From NCBI GenBank assembly GCA_024234165.1, contig JACKOP010000005.1:124001-188000 (forward strand): a DNA stretch of 64,000 bases, read 5' to 3'. The DNA comes from Pseudomonadales bacterium. Lineage in GTDB: Bacteria > Pseudomonadota > Gammaproteobacteria > Pseudomonadales > UBA5518. A program made the translations under genes and the position numbers. Positions 36,319 to 44,441 of this stretch are shown here, one piece after another. The notes below the pieces were generated by a model. That model was not told the DNA's origin. It did no database searches and was given only the letters and a program-made list of their open reading frames with translations. The stretch's first letter is position 1; every line of letters begins with the position of its first letter.

Positions 36319-37404
36319 TCAGGGCTGCGAAATTTCAGGTTCGCCGGCCAGAATGCGAAACAGCGGGATGTTTATGTAGTAGTTGGAGCGGCCGACCTTG
36401 CGCTTGCTCAGGAAGCCATCGGCGGTCAACACATCGAGATAACGGGTGGCGGTGAGGCGGCTGACCTTCAAGTCGCGTTGCAGGAACTCGATCTTGGTGT
36501 AGGGGTGGGAAAACAGGTTGTTGATCAGGTCCTGGCTGTAGAACTTGTGCCCGGCGCGGATGCGGTGCTTGTAGTCCATCATCGCGGCCTTGATGGCCTG
36601 GATGGTAAGGATGCCGTCGGCAGCCGTGCGCTCCACCGCGCCCAGCAGGTAGAGCACCCAGTCTTCCCAGCGATCCTGTTCGCGCACCGATTGCAGCAGG
36701 CGGTAGTAGTCGACCTTGCTGCCCACGATGGCGCGGCTGAGATACAGCACCGGAATGTCCAGCAAACCCTGCTTGACCAGATACAGCACGTTGACGATGC
36801 GCCCGGTGCGGCCGTTGCCGTCGTAGAACGGGTGGATGCTCTCGAACTGGTGGTGGATCAGCGCCATCTTGATGAGCGGGTCGGCATCGAGCAGGGCGTC
36901 GTCGTTGATGAAACGCTCCAGGTCGGACATCAGGCCAGCCAAGGCTTCGGGCGATGGCGGGGTGTAGACCACATGCCCGGCGCTGCTCTTCAGCACCGTG
37001 CCGGGCAGCTTGCGGTAGCCGGCGCGGTTCCTTTCCAGCGCCGCCTGGATCTGGCCGATGTGGTTGCCGGTGAGCAGGCCGGTGCTACGAACCTGTTCGA
37101 AGCCCACGCGCAGGGCGTGGTTGTAGCGGGCCACTTCCTTGGCAGCGGGTGTCGTGGTTCGATCCAGCGCGACTTCGCGGAACAGCTCATCGTGGGTAGT
37201 GATGATGTTCTCGATCTCGGAGCTGTCCTTGGCTTCCCGCAAGGCCAGGGTGTTGAGCAGGATGCCCTGATTGGGCATGGAGGCCGCCACGCCCTTGAAC
37301 TCGGCCAGCCGCCTGTGGGCGGACACCAGCCGCTTGAGAATGGCCGGCGTCTCGAAGCGGGCCGAGCCCAGGGTTTCGAGCGCTGGCAGGGCGGACATGT
37401 TCAT
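36319..37404 (-). CDS. Fic-family AMPylase, class II (N-terminal inhibitory helix)
   Basis: A 361-residue protein with the complete Fic active-site motif HPFYDGNGRTGR, so AMP-transfer (or other phosphoryl-transfer) activity is expected. The inhibitory motif (S/T)xxxE(G/N) is present near residue 62 as SSEIEN, upstream of the Fic core, which places it in class II. The C-terminal 80 residues form a winged-helix domain (SRLTATRYLDVL). It lies between the remnants of Res and Mod, an arrangement also known from intact island RM loci. The only intact gene of that locus. Confidence 0.9.
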   Translation of the reverse strand: MNMSALPALETLGSARFETPAILKRLVSAHRRLAEFKGVAASMPNQGILLNTLALREAKDSSEIENIITTHDELFREVALDRTTTPAAKEVARYNHALRVGFEQVRSTGLLTGNHIGQIQAALERNRAGYRKLPGTVLKSSAGHVVYTPPSPEALAGLMSDLERFINDDALLDADPLIKMALIHHQFESIHPFYDGNGRTGRIVNVLYLVKQGLLDIPVLYLSRAIVGSKVDYYRLLQSVREQDRWEDWVLYLLGAVERTAADGILTIQAIKAAMMDYKHRIRAGHKFYSQDLINNLFSHPYTKIEFLQRDLKVSRLTATRYLDVLTADGFLSKRKVGRSNYYINIPLFRILAGEPEISQP

Positions 37405-37419
37405 GAAAGAGTGGTTTCG

Positions 37420-37935
37420 TTAACTAGTCAGGCCATACTTGCATACATTTTGCCTGTTTTCTATGCATGTTTTGGTGACCTGCATAGAAAGCCGCATATT
37501 CAGAACCGCACTCCGACCAGCATCTTCTCGAACTCCGCTGCCACCTTCCTGGCAAAGTCGTCCTGCATCTCGTACACGTCGGTGAACTCGGCGAAGGCCC
37601 AGCGCCCGTATTTGCCGGCCGCGTTCACGCCGGGTACCCAGTAGGTGTCCATGGTCATCTTCTTCACCACCGCATCCTCGCGCCGGTAGCCCTTCACTTC
37701 GACGATCAGGTGCAGGGGATCGTCCGCGCCGTGGCCGTCGTCGAGCTGGACGATGAAGTCGGGGATGTATTTGCGCATCCTCGTAGCCCTCGATGTCGAC
37801 CTGCCGGTAGAGCACCCGGCCGCAGAGCTTCAGGAATTTGGGCCCCATCCCCTCGCTGCGCCAGCGTTCCAGGGTGGCCTCGCTGATGCACCAGCGTGCG
37901 GCCAGTTGTTTTTGATTGAGGTGAACGACGTCCAT
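37420..37935 (-). pseudogene. Truncated helix-turn-helix protein joined out of frame to the Res remnant
   Basis: The ATG at 37935 opens MDVVHLNQKQLAARW, then CISEATLERWRSEGMGPKFL, KLCGRVLYRQVDIEGYEDA, an excisionase/MerR-like HTH protein related to the frameshifted one at 33982-34172. At about 37779 its natural end is lost and the frame continues into the antisense of nothing recognisable (IHPRLHRPARR...) because the DNA switches to a Res gene in another frame. The first 52 codons may still make a DNA-binding domain. Confidence 0.6.
37500..37778 (-). pseudogene. C-terminal endonuclease piece of a type III-like restriction subunit (Res)
   Basis: About 92 codons remain, encoding YIPDFIVQLDDGHGADDP, HLIVEVKGYRREDA, TMDTYWVPGVNAAGKYGRW and AFAEFTDVYEMQDDF. 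The D...EVK arrangement is the PD-(D/E)xK nuclease core that sits at the end of Res proteins. The helicase part, which should be some 800 residues, is absent. The 5' edge at about 37779 is fused to the HTH gene, so it results from one large deletion. Confidence 0.7.
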
Positions 37936-38016
37936 CTTGGTCTCCTTCCGAATGAGTTGGCAGGAGTCCATGAAGGCGCTGTTCCGCCCAGGAGCCAAGT
38001 GATACGTAGGCGTCGA

Positions 38017-38088
38017 CTATTCGCCGTAGAAGTTGCGGAGATTGAAGAGCAGATTCGCCGCACTCAGAATGCCGTGTGCCGCTATCAC
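38017..38088 (-). pseudogene. Short open frame, possible 3' remnant
   Basis: A GTG at 38088 opens 23 codons (VIAAHGILSAANLLFNLRN, then FYGE and stop) directly overlapping the yhaV stop. The end looks like a helical protein C-terminus rather than random sequence. No family is recognised. It could be a gene remnant left by the deletion that removed the Res gene, or chance. Confidence 0.25.
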
Positions 38089-38597
38089 TGGACTGCTGCC
38101 GCCCTTGCCAGTGATTCCTGCATCCGCTGCGATTCTTTCTGCGCCTCAGCCAGGAGCTGCTCCCAATCATCGGGCGGATGGCTGCTTTCCAGCATCTTGC
38201 GGAACACCCGGTAGGCGTCGTCGCTACTTTCGCAGGCGCGTTTCGTATCTTCGTCATTCACCCATGCGTAGACGATCACCTTGCTTGGTGCGTGGTAGCG
38301 GAAAAATAGTCGGTACTGCTGGAAGAACTTGGCCCGAAACCAGTGCTTGTGATTGTCACCGAGCGTCCCACCCTGGCGGTATTCCGGTCGCGTCGGATCT
38401 TGCGGGATGACATCGAACGCCAGTTTGGTGATCGCGGCTAGCCGTTTGCTGGCGTTCTTTTTTACGTACCCGACCGGGTCCTTCTGCTTCAGGGTCTCTA
38501 CCTGCCGCGCCAGCGCTTCGATCTGCGCCAGGAACAGTGGATGGGCGAAGACCGTCCAGCCATGAATGACCAACGGCTCAGGCTTCCCTGCGCTCAT
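38085..38597 (-). CDS. yhaV: Type II toxin YhaV (RelE-superfamily ribonuclease)
   Basis: A 170-residue toxin of the PrlF-YhaV system, an mRNA- and rRNA-cleaving RNase in E. coli. Family sequences: INGW-type opening (IHGWTVFAHPLFLAQIEAL), FDVIPQDPTRPEYRQGG, WFRAKFFQQYRLFFRY and VYAWVNDEDTKRAC. Length is normal and no disruption is seen. The ATG overlaps the end of prlF by four bases, giving coupled translation. Confidence 0.92.
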   Translation of the reverse strand: MSAGKPEPLVIHGWTVFAHPLFLAQIEALARQVETLKQKDPVGYVKKNASKRLAAITKLAFDVIPQDPTRPEYRQGGTLGDNHKHWFRAKFFQQYRLFFRYHAPSKVIVYAWVNDEDTKRACESSDDAYRVFRKMLESSHPPDDWEQLLAEAQKESQRMQESLARAAAVQ

Positions 38598-38923
38598 TCA
38601 TCGTCTTCCGGCAGGGCGGCATCGAGATCGACATCGACGCCGCCGACCAGCGCCTGGATGCGTTGGACGAGGCCGGCATCCACAGCTTGCAGCCGCTCGG
38701 GATGGCGAGTGATGTCGGCGGCCAGGAAGCCGAGGAACTGACCGAGCACCGGGTCGTCACCGTCCGATGCTTCGACGCGCGTCAGCACCACCTCTCCGCT
38801 GGGGCGAATGGTGTAGTGGATCTTGTCGCGCTTGCCCAGCTTGAGGGCACGACGCACGGTTTCCGGCACCGTGGTCTGGTAGCGATCGGTGAGTGTGGAT
38901 TCGACTTCGAGGGTCGCAGCCAT
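38594..38923 (-). CDS. prlF: Type II antitoxin PrlF (SohA), AbrB-like DNA-binding
   Basis: A 109-residue antitoxin with an N-terminal swapped-hairpin AbrB/MazE domain (ESTLTDRYQTTVPETVRRAL) and an acidic C-terminus (VDVDLDAALPEDDE) that should neutralise YhaV. ATG 38923 is chosen because AGGAG lies seven bases upstream. It overlaps yhaV by ATGA. PrlF is known to repress its own operon; two matching palindromes lie in its promoter (38961-38998). Confidence 0.92.
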   Translation of the reverse strand: MAATLEVESTLTDRYQTTVPETVRRALKLGKRDKIHYTIRPSGEVVLTRVEASDGDDPVLGQFLGFLAADITRHPERLQAVDAGLVQRIQALVGGVDVDLDAALPEDDE

Positions 38924-38956
38924 GGCAGTCTCCTGCGGATCTGGGTTGATGCCTGA

Positions 38957-38998
38957 ATAGTAATGCAGTCGCATTGTCTTGCCAATGCAGTTGCATTG
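38957..38998 (-). promoter_or_regulatory. prlF-yhaV promoter with two operator palindromes
   Basis: On the minus strand, TTGGCA (38985-38980) and TACTAT (38962-38957) are 17 bases apart and match -35/-10 elements. Two 16-base palindromes overlap them: CAATGCAACTGCATTG (38998-38983) and CAATGCGACTGCATTA (38976-38961). Their starts are 22 bases apart, about two helical turns, so two dimers could bind on the same face. One covers the -35 and the other fills the spacer and touches the -10, fitting autorepression. Confidence 0.65.
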
Positions 38999-39056
38999 CC
39001 TTCAAGAACACCCGGCTCGAATAGGTGTAAATGGGTGTGCTTTTGGTCGGGACGAC

Positions 39057-39075
39057 GGACGCGGGTTCGATTCCC
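39057..39075 (+). other. tmRNA-3'-end-like 19-mer, possible relic attachment site
   Basis: The sequence GGACGCGGGTTCGATTCCC matches the conserved T-arm region near the 3' end of bacterial tmRNA (ssrA), a frequent integration site for islands. After CCC the sequence diverges (AAACCGGAATTG), so the T-stem cannot close and no CCA end follows: it is not a functional RNA. A tRNA T-arm fragment is an alternative. It lies at the right edge of the mobile-DNA region. Confidence 0.4.
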
Positions 39076-39469
39076 AAACCGGAATTGAACTGGCGCCGGA
39101 AAGCAGGCGAGGTTGAGTGGCCTTTCCGGGCACCAATCAGCGCGAAAAACCCGCTTGATCGTCCACGGCTGAGGCCGTACCGGCAGACTTTTCGATCCGG
39201 TTCGCACAAGTTCGCAGCAGCCCGCAGCGCTTCGATTGCGTACTTTCAGATAGTCGTTTGATGCGGGGTACCATCCCACCAGGGTCAGGGTGTCGCGATC
39301 AGCTTCTGCCACGGAGGCGCCCGTGCAGGCGTCGAATCCGGATTGCCAAGTCTTGCAAATTCTCCCGCATTATAGTGATGCCGGCTGCCCGAGATCGCTC
39401 TGCAAGGAAATGGCGCGGACGACACCTTCGCACCGGTGGGACGCCGTGAATGCATCCCTGCAGGCTCGA
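39076..39469. other. Non-coding stretch without recognisable genes
   Basis: No open frame here on either strand looks like a protein: the available frames are short, rich in Arg, Pro and Ser, and have no family motif. No tRNA or repeat was recognised. The stretch separates the mobile-DNA region from the promoter of the TonB-receptor operon. Confidence 0.5.
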
Positions 39470-39489
39470 GTGCCGCATCCCTGCGGCAC
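39470..39489 (+). terminator. Strong hairpin upstream of the TonB-operon promoter
   Basis: A perfect 8-bp stem, GTGCCGCA-TCCC-TGCGGCAC, ends ten bases before the -35 element of the next operon. It is followed by ACCAGACCCTTT, only a short T run, so termination is possible but weak. It may insulate the operon or be a protein-binding palindrome. Confidence 0.35.
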
Positions 39490-39499
39490 ACCAGACCCT

Positions 39500-39544
39500 T
39501 TGACATGGGTATCGACTCGAACAATAATGCGAACGATTCGCGTT
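39500..39544 (+). promoter_or_regulatory. Strong sigma-70 promoter with overlapping Fur-type box
   Basis: The -35 TTGACA (39500-39505) is perfect and is 17 bases from AATAAT (39523-39528), five of six matches to TATAAT. A 19-base inverted repeat, AATGCGAACGATTCGCGTT (39526-39544; 7 of 9 pairs match), starts inside the -10. Its form resembles the GCGAA-type Fur boxes of iron-regulated genes in proteobacteria. Binding there would block polymerase. The TonB-receptor start is 120 bases downstream. Confidence 0.65.
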
Positions 39545-39667
39545 AACGTAGTTGTTCCGTCTGCTGCTTTCCTCTTTGGCGAGCCGGTTCCCTCCGCACC
39601 CTGACCACGACTGCCCGCGCGCGACAGCGACTCCCCCACCCCCCCTGGATCGACGAGGACCGAATCG

Positions 39668-41809
39668 ATGCGCCACCCGGCCGTGACGAAGATTTTTTCG
39701 ATGAGCGGCGCCCGCCGCCCGGCGCGACTGGCGCTGGCGATCGCGGCCAGCGTCCTGCCGGCGACGCTACTGGCGCAAACGGTCGAGTTCGAACTCCCGC
39801 CGATGCACGTGACCGCCAAGGGCTACGCCGCCGACGAGAACCAGACGCCCATATCCACCACGTCGATCGAGCGTGACCAATTGCTGCAGCGCAATGCACA
39901 GAACCTCGGCGACGCCTTGCGCGGCGAACCCGGGCTTGCGATCGCCAGTGATGGCGCGCAGGGGCAGAACCCGGTCATCCGCGGCCTGAAGAAGGAAAGC
40001 GTGGTGCTGCTGGTCGACGGCATGCGGCTGAATTCCGCGCAACCGGCAGGCGCCGTCGGCTCGTTCATGTCGCTCGGCCTGGCCGAACGCGTCGAGGTGG
40101 TCAAGGGGCCGGCATCGGTGCTGTACGGCACCGGCGCACTCGGCGGGGTGGTGAACGTGCTGTTGCCACAGGCTCGCTTCGAACCCGGCTCGGAAGTCTC
40201 CACGATCGCCAGTTGGGACAGCGCCAGCCGTGGCGTGCGCGGCACCGGACTGCTGAACGCCTCGAGCGGCGACCACGCGCTGATGCTGGGTGCTTCGCTG
40301 GCGCGCATCGAGGACTATCGCGCGCCAGATGGGCGGGTGCGGCGCACCGGTTACGATTCGGACAGCTTCATCGGCCAGTACCGCCTGCGCATCGACGCCG
40401 CGCAGCAGTTGCGCGTATCGCTGCAACAGCATGTCGATGAAGACGTGTGGTATCCGGGCTCGACCAAACCGTTTACCCATCCGATGCCGGGAGTTGCCGC
40501 CGCAGTGGCCAGCACCACCATCCACTCGCCACGGCAGACCCGCGAACTGGCAGAGCTCGGCTACAGCTACCAGGGCTCCGGCGAACGCCCGCTGAACCTT
40601 GACCTGCGCGTCTACCGGCAGGAAATGGAGCGCACCATCTACGCCTGGTCGAACCGCTTGCTGCGCGACATCACGACGACCCGGGTGAGCTTCAGCACCG
40701 ACGGGTTCGATGCGCGCGGCGACTGGCAGGCGCACGCGCAACACCTCGTTTCGTTCGGCACCAACCTGTGGCAGATGGACGCCTCCCCAAAGCGCCTCAA
40801 CGCCATACCGCCGAACAGCACCAACTTCCAGCGCACCGACCCGTTTACGGACGGGCGCATCCGCGCGCTTGGCGTCTACGTACAGGATGACATGCACTTT
40901 GGCCGCCTCGACGTCCTTGCTGCACTGCGTCACGACACGGTCAAGGGTGACGCCGACTCCATCGCCAACTCGGCCAACCCGCTCGGCCCGCGCCGGAGCA
41001 CCGACCTGGACCGGCGCGACAACGCCTTTTCCGGCAGCCTGGGTGCCGTCTATGAGGTTTCATCGCTGTTGCGACCCTACGCCAACCTGTCACGCGGCTT
41101 TCGCGCCGGCGAGATGCGCGAGCGTTACGAATCGTCGCCGCGCGGTGACGGCTATTTCTACGTCGGCAACCCGCAGACCAAACCGGAGATCGCCACCCAG
41201 ATCGAAATCGGCCTGAAGGGACAGAACGAGGCATTCGCTTACGAACTGGCACTGTGGCGCAATCGCATCACGGACTACATGTCGGGCCTCGACATCTCCG
41301 GCACCCCCCGCGCCGCCGCCCTGTGCGGGCCGAACGCCGGCGCCTGCAAGGAAACGGTGAACATCAGCAAGGTGACCCTGCATGGCTTCGAAGCGCAAGC
41401 GCGCTGGGAAGTCACCCCGGACCACACGCTGAAGGCGAACCTGTCGCTGGTACGCGGCAGGAACGATGCGCTGCACGAACCGCTGTTCCAGATGCCTGCC
41501 GATGAACTCGGTCTCGGCTGGGAAGGCCACGTCGCACCGGGCTGGACACTGGATGCCAGCGCGCGCTTCGTGCGCCGGCAGAACCGGCTGGCAACGGTTT
41601 TCTCGCGTGGCAGCGAGAACCGCACGAGCGGCTACGCCACCTTCGATATGGGAGCCAACTGGCGTTACGCGCAGAACCAGTCGCTGCACATCGGCGCCAA
41701 AAACCTGTTCGACCGGTCGTATCATGAGCACCTGACCGAGGGAATCAGCGGCCAGGAAATCGATATGCCCGGACGCGGCCTGGTGCTCGCGTGGAAAGGA
41801 GACTTCTGA
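39668..41809 (+). CDS. TonB-dependent outer-membrane receptor (heme/metal-complex type)
   Basis: A 713-residue receptor with signal peptide (LALAIAASVLPATLLA), plug domain (about residues 50-160; DALRGEPGLAIASDGAQGQN, VIRGLKKESVVLLVDGMRLN in two parts, VEVVKGPASVLYGTGALGG) and a 22-strand barrel ending in F. The region FRAGEMRERY and NPQTKPE resembles the FRAP/NPNL box of heme/hemoglobin receptors but is not identical. GAGGA precedes ATG 39668. It heads an operon with ABC transporter and NnrS genes under a Fur-like promoter. The ligand is unknown; heme, a metallophore or a copper complex are possible. Confidence 0.88.
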   Translation: MRHPAVTKIFSMSGARRPARLALAIAASVLPATLLAQTVEFELPPMHVTAKGYAADENQTPISTTSIERDQLLQRNAQNLGDALRGEPGLAIASDGAQGQNPVIRGLKKESVVLLVDGMRLNSAQPAGAVGSFMSLGLAERVEVVKGPASVLYGTGALGGVVNVLLPQARFEPGSEVSTIASWDSASRGVRGTGLLNASSGDHALMLGASLARIEDYRAPDGRVRRTGYDSDSFIGQYRLRIDAAQQLRVSLQQHVDEDVWYPGSTKPFTHPMPGVAAAVASTTIHSPRQTRELAELGYSYQGSGERPLNLDLRVYRQEMERTIYAWSNRLLRDITTTRVSFSTDGFDARGDWQAHAQHLVSFGTNLWQMDASPKRLNAIPPNSTNFQRTDPFTDGRIRALGVYVQDDMHFGRLDVLAALRHDTVKGDADSIANSANPLGPRRSTDLDRRDNAFSGSLGAVYEVSSLLRPYANLSRGFRAGEMRERYESSPRGDGYFYVGNPQTKPEIATQIEIGLKGQNEAFAYELALWRNRITDYMSGLDISGTPRAAALCGPNAGACKETVNISKVTLHGFEAQARWEVTPDHTLKANLSLVRGRNDALHEPLFQMPADELGLGWEGHVAPGWTLDASARFVRRQNRLATVFSRGSENRTSGYATFDMGANWRYAQNQSLHIGAKNLFDRSYHEHLTEGISGQEIDMPGRGLVLAWKGDF

Positions 41810-42834
41810 TGTTCCAGCTTCGCCGCCTCGTCACCGCCAGCCTGCTGCTGCTCGCTGCGCTGCCTTCCGTCGGCGCACTGGCTGCCGGCGGGCGAGTGCC
41901 GAAGCTCGTGCTCGCCGGCCCGTTTGCGGCGGTCTCGTATCCGCTCATCCACATCGTCGAGAGCGGCGCACTGAAGGACCTCGCCGACGAGGCCGAATTC
42001 CGCGTCTGGAAGAACCCGGACCAGTTGCGCGCGATGGCCGTCGACACCCGATCCGGCGTCGACTTCATCGCGATGCCGTCGAACGTCGCGGCCAACCTCT
42101 ACAACCGCGGCGTGAAGCTGCGCCTGATCAACGTCTCCACCTGGGGCGTGCTGTGGCTGGTCTCGCGCGATCCGAACCTGAAGACGCTGGAAGACTTCAG
42201 GGGCAAGGAAGTGGTGATGCCGTTTCGCGCCGACATGCCGGACATCGTGTTCCAGACGCTCGCGGCCAAGGCAGGGCTGGACGCACGCCACGATTTCACG
42301 CTGCGCTACGTCGCCTCCCCGATGGACGCCATGCAACTGCTGATCATGCGCCGTGCCGACCACGCCGTACTCGCCGAGCCGGGCGTCTCGATGGCGTTGC
42401 GCAAGACCCACTCGTTCCCGATCAGCATCATCGCGCCGGAGCTGTACCGCAGCGTCGACCTGCAGCAGGAGTGGGGACGCCTGTTCGACCGCCCGGCACG
42501 CATCCCGCAGGCCGGCGTAGTCGCGATGGGCCGGGTGCTCGACAACCCGGTATTGATCGAGCGTATCCAGAAGGCCTACGCGGATTCGCTCGCCTGGTGC
42601 GAGGCCGACCCCGACGCCTGCGGCGTCATGGCAGTGAAATATGCAGACATCCTCACGCCGGAGGCGATTGCCGATTCGGTGCGCACCGACCAGACCGCCT
42701 TCGTGACGGCACGCGACGCGCGGCCCGAACTCGAGTTCTTCTACAGCCAGCTCGCTGCGCGCCAGCCGGCGCTGATCGGCGGCAAGCTGCCGCCCGCCGA
42801 CTTCTACCACGGCGCAGGCGACGACGGGAAATGA
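41809..42834 (+). CDS. ABC transporter periplasmic substrate-binding protein (NMT1/SsuA-like fold)
   Basis: A 341-residue exported protein with signal peptide (VTASLLLLAALPSVGALAA). The body follows the NitT/TauT/THI5-like periplasmic fold, with features such as FIAMPSNVAANLYNRG and VMPFRADMPDIVFQTLAAKAG. ATG 41809 overlaps the receptor stop by one base (TGATG) with GGAG upstream, so translation is coupled. Family members bind taurine, nitrate, pyrimidine precursors or similar small molecules; the substrate here is not predictable, but it is expected to be what the TonB receptor brings in. Confidence 0.85.
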   Translation: MFQLRRLVTASLLLLAALPSVGALAAGGRVPKLVLAGPFAAVSYPLIHIVESGALKDLADEAEFRVWKNPDQLRAMAVDTRSGVDFIAMPSNVAANLYNRGVKLRLINVSTWGVLWLVSRDPNLKTLEDFRGKEVVMPFRADMPDIVFQTLAAKAGLDARHDFTLRYVASPMDAMQLLIMRRADHAVLAEPGVSMALRKTHSFPISIIAPELYRSVDLQQEWGRLFDRPARIPQAGVVAMGRVLDNPVLIERIQKAYADSLAWCEADPDACGVMAVKYADILTPEAIADSVRTDQTAFVTARDARPELEFFYSQLAARQPALIGGKLPPADFYHGAGDDGK

Positions 42835-42865
42835 GTGGTCGCAGGTCGGCACGGCGGACCATCCG

Positions 42866-43666
42866 ATGAGCCTGCTCCGAGCCTGGCTCGCCGGCCTGCC
42901 CGCCTACGTCTGGAGCGGCTGGGGCGCCGTCGCCAGCCTGCTGCTGCTGGTCGCGGCGTGGGAAGCGGGCAGCGCGGTCTACGGTCCGCTGATCCTGCCC
43001 GACCCTGCGACCACCTTCGTGACCCTCGTCGAGCTCACGAAAAACGGCACTGCGTGGCCGGAAATCGCCGTTACCACGCGCCGTGCGCTGAGTGGACTGG
43101 CGCTCGCGGTCAGCACCGGCAGCCTGCTCGGGCTTGCGGCCGGGGTCTCGATGACCGCATCGATGATGGCGCGCCCGCTGGTCACCGTGCTGCTCGGCAC
43201 CCCGCCGATCGCCTGGCTGGTGCTGGCGATGCTGTGGTTCGGCACCGGCGACGGCACGCCGGTGTTCACGGTCTTCATCGCCTGCTTTCCGATCGTCTTC
43301 GTCGGCGCCCTGCAGGGAGCACGCACGCTCGACCTGCATCTCCGGGACATGGCGCTGGTGTTCCGGCTACCGCTTCGCATGAAGATCCTCGATCTGTACC
43401 TGCCGCACGTGGTGTCGTACCTGTTTCCGGCGTGGATCACCGCGCTCGGCACGGCGTGGAAGGTCGTCGTGATGGCCGAACTGCTGTCGTCGAACGACGG
43501 TGTGGGCGCGGCACTGGCGGTGAGTCGCGCCCAGCTCGACACCGCCGCGACGCTGGCCTGGGTGGGCGCGGTCGTCGGGCTGCTGCTCGCGGTCGAGTAC
43601 CTGGTGCTCGAGCCAATCAAGCGCGAAGTCGAACGTTGGCGCGAAGTGCCGCATGAACCTGCCTGA
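42866..43666 (+). CDS. ABC transporter permease (BPD type, NitT/TauT family)
   Basis: A 266-residue inner-membrane permease with about six helices and the EAA-loop region (ARTLDLHLRDMALVFRLPLR, then LYLPHVVSYLFPAWITAL) that contacts the ATPase. It follows the binding protein by 31 bases and overlaps the ATPase gene by 14 bases. One permease gene only, so the transporter should be a homodimer in the membrane. Confidence 0.9.
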   Translation: MSLLRAWLAGLPAYVWSGWGAVASLLLLVAAWEAGSAVYGPLILPDPATTFVTLVELTKNGTAWPEIAVTTRRALSGLALAVSTGSLLGLAAGVSMTASMMARPLVTVLLGTPPIAWLVLAMLWFGTGDGTPVFTVFIACFPIVFVGALQGARTLDLHLRDMALVFRLPLRMKILDLYLPHVVSYLFPAWITALGTAWKVVVMAELLSSNDGVGAALAVSRAQLDTAATLAWVGAVVGLLLAVEYLVLEPIKREVERWREVPHEPA

Positions 43667-44441
43667 ACTGCGCCTGAGCGGCGTGGCGCACGCCTACGCG
43701 ATCCGCAAGGTCATCGAGAACGTCGACCTGCAACTGCCGGCGGGGCGCGTGCTCGCGCTGGTCGGCCCCTCCGGTTGCGGCAAGACCACGCTGCTGCACC
43801 TCGCGGCCGGGCTGCTGACCCTGCGCACCGGTACGATCAGCAGCGGCTTTCGCAACCCGGCGGTGATGTTCCAGCAGCCGCGCCTGCTGCCGTGGAAAAC
43901 GACCCGCGACAACATCGCGCTCGGCCTGAAGGCAGCAGGACTGGCGCGCGCCGAGTGCAGCAGCCGTGCGCTGGCGATGGGGCGGGCGGTCGGACTCGAC
44001 GCCGAGGCGCTCGGCCAGTTTCCGCACGCGCTCTCCGGCGGCATGCAGAGCCGCGCCGCACTGGCGCGTGCGCTGGTGCTGGAACCGGACCTGCTCCTGA
44101 TGGACGAACCCTTCTCGGCGCTCGACATAGGCCTGAAGGCACAGTTGCACCGTCTGCTGCTCGACCACCAGGCGCGACGCAACCTGGCGGTGCTGATGAT
44201 CACGCACGACCTGATGGAAGCAGTGCGCCTGGCCGACAGCGTGCTCGTGATGGCGAGCGATCCGGGGCGGATCGCCGAGCGCATCGGAATCGATACCCCG
44301 GCGCTCGCACGCGACGACGCCTTCGTCCACCGCACCACGGCGGAACTGCTGCAGTCGCAGGTGGTGCGCGCGTGTTTCGGTCTCGAAGCCGCCCCGCAAG
44401 CCACCGTTGCCGGCACCCGCTCCGGGGTGGTGTGCACGTGA
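43653..44441 (+). CDS. ABC transporter ATP-binding protein
   Basis: A 262-residue ATPase with Walker A GPSGCGKTTLLHL, Q-loop MFQQPRLLPWKT, signature LSGGMQSRAALARAL and Walker B LLLMDEPFSALD, followed by the H-loop MITHDLMEA. Typical of the SsuB/TauB-type subunits. It overlaps the permease by 14 bases and the NnrS gene by four bases (GTGA), so all five genes of the operon are tightly coupled. Confidence 0.94.
   Translation: MNLPELRLSGVAHAYAIRKVIENVDLQLPAGRVLALVGPSGCGKTTLLHLAAGLLTLRTGTISSGFRNPAVMFQQPRLLPWKTTRDNIALGLKAAGLARAECSSRALAMGRAVGLDAEALGQFPHALSGGMQSRAALARALVLEPDLLLMDEPFSALDIGLKAQLHRLLLDHQARRNLAVLMITHDLMEAVRLADSVLVMASDPGRIAERIGIDTPALARDDAFVHRTTAELLQSQVVRACFGLEAAPQATVAGTRSGVVCT

Noticed and set aside
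39031..39261. Open frame of 76 codons downstream of the prlF promoter
   Set aside because: It runs through the tmRNA-like fragment, has no ribosome site and resembles no protein family.
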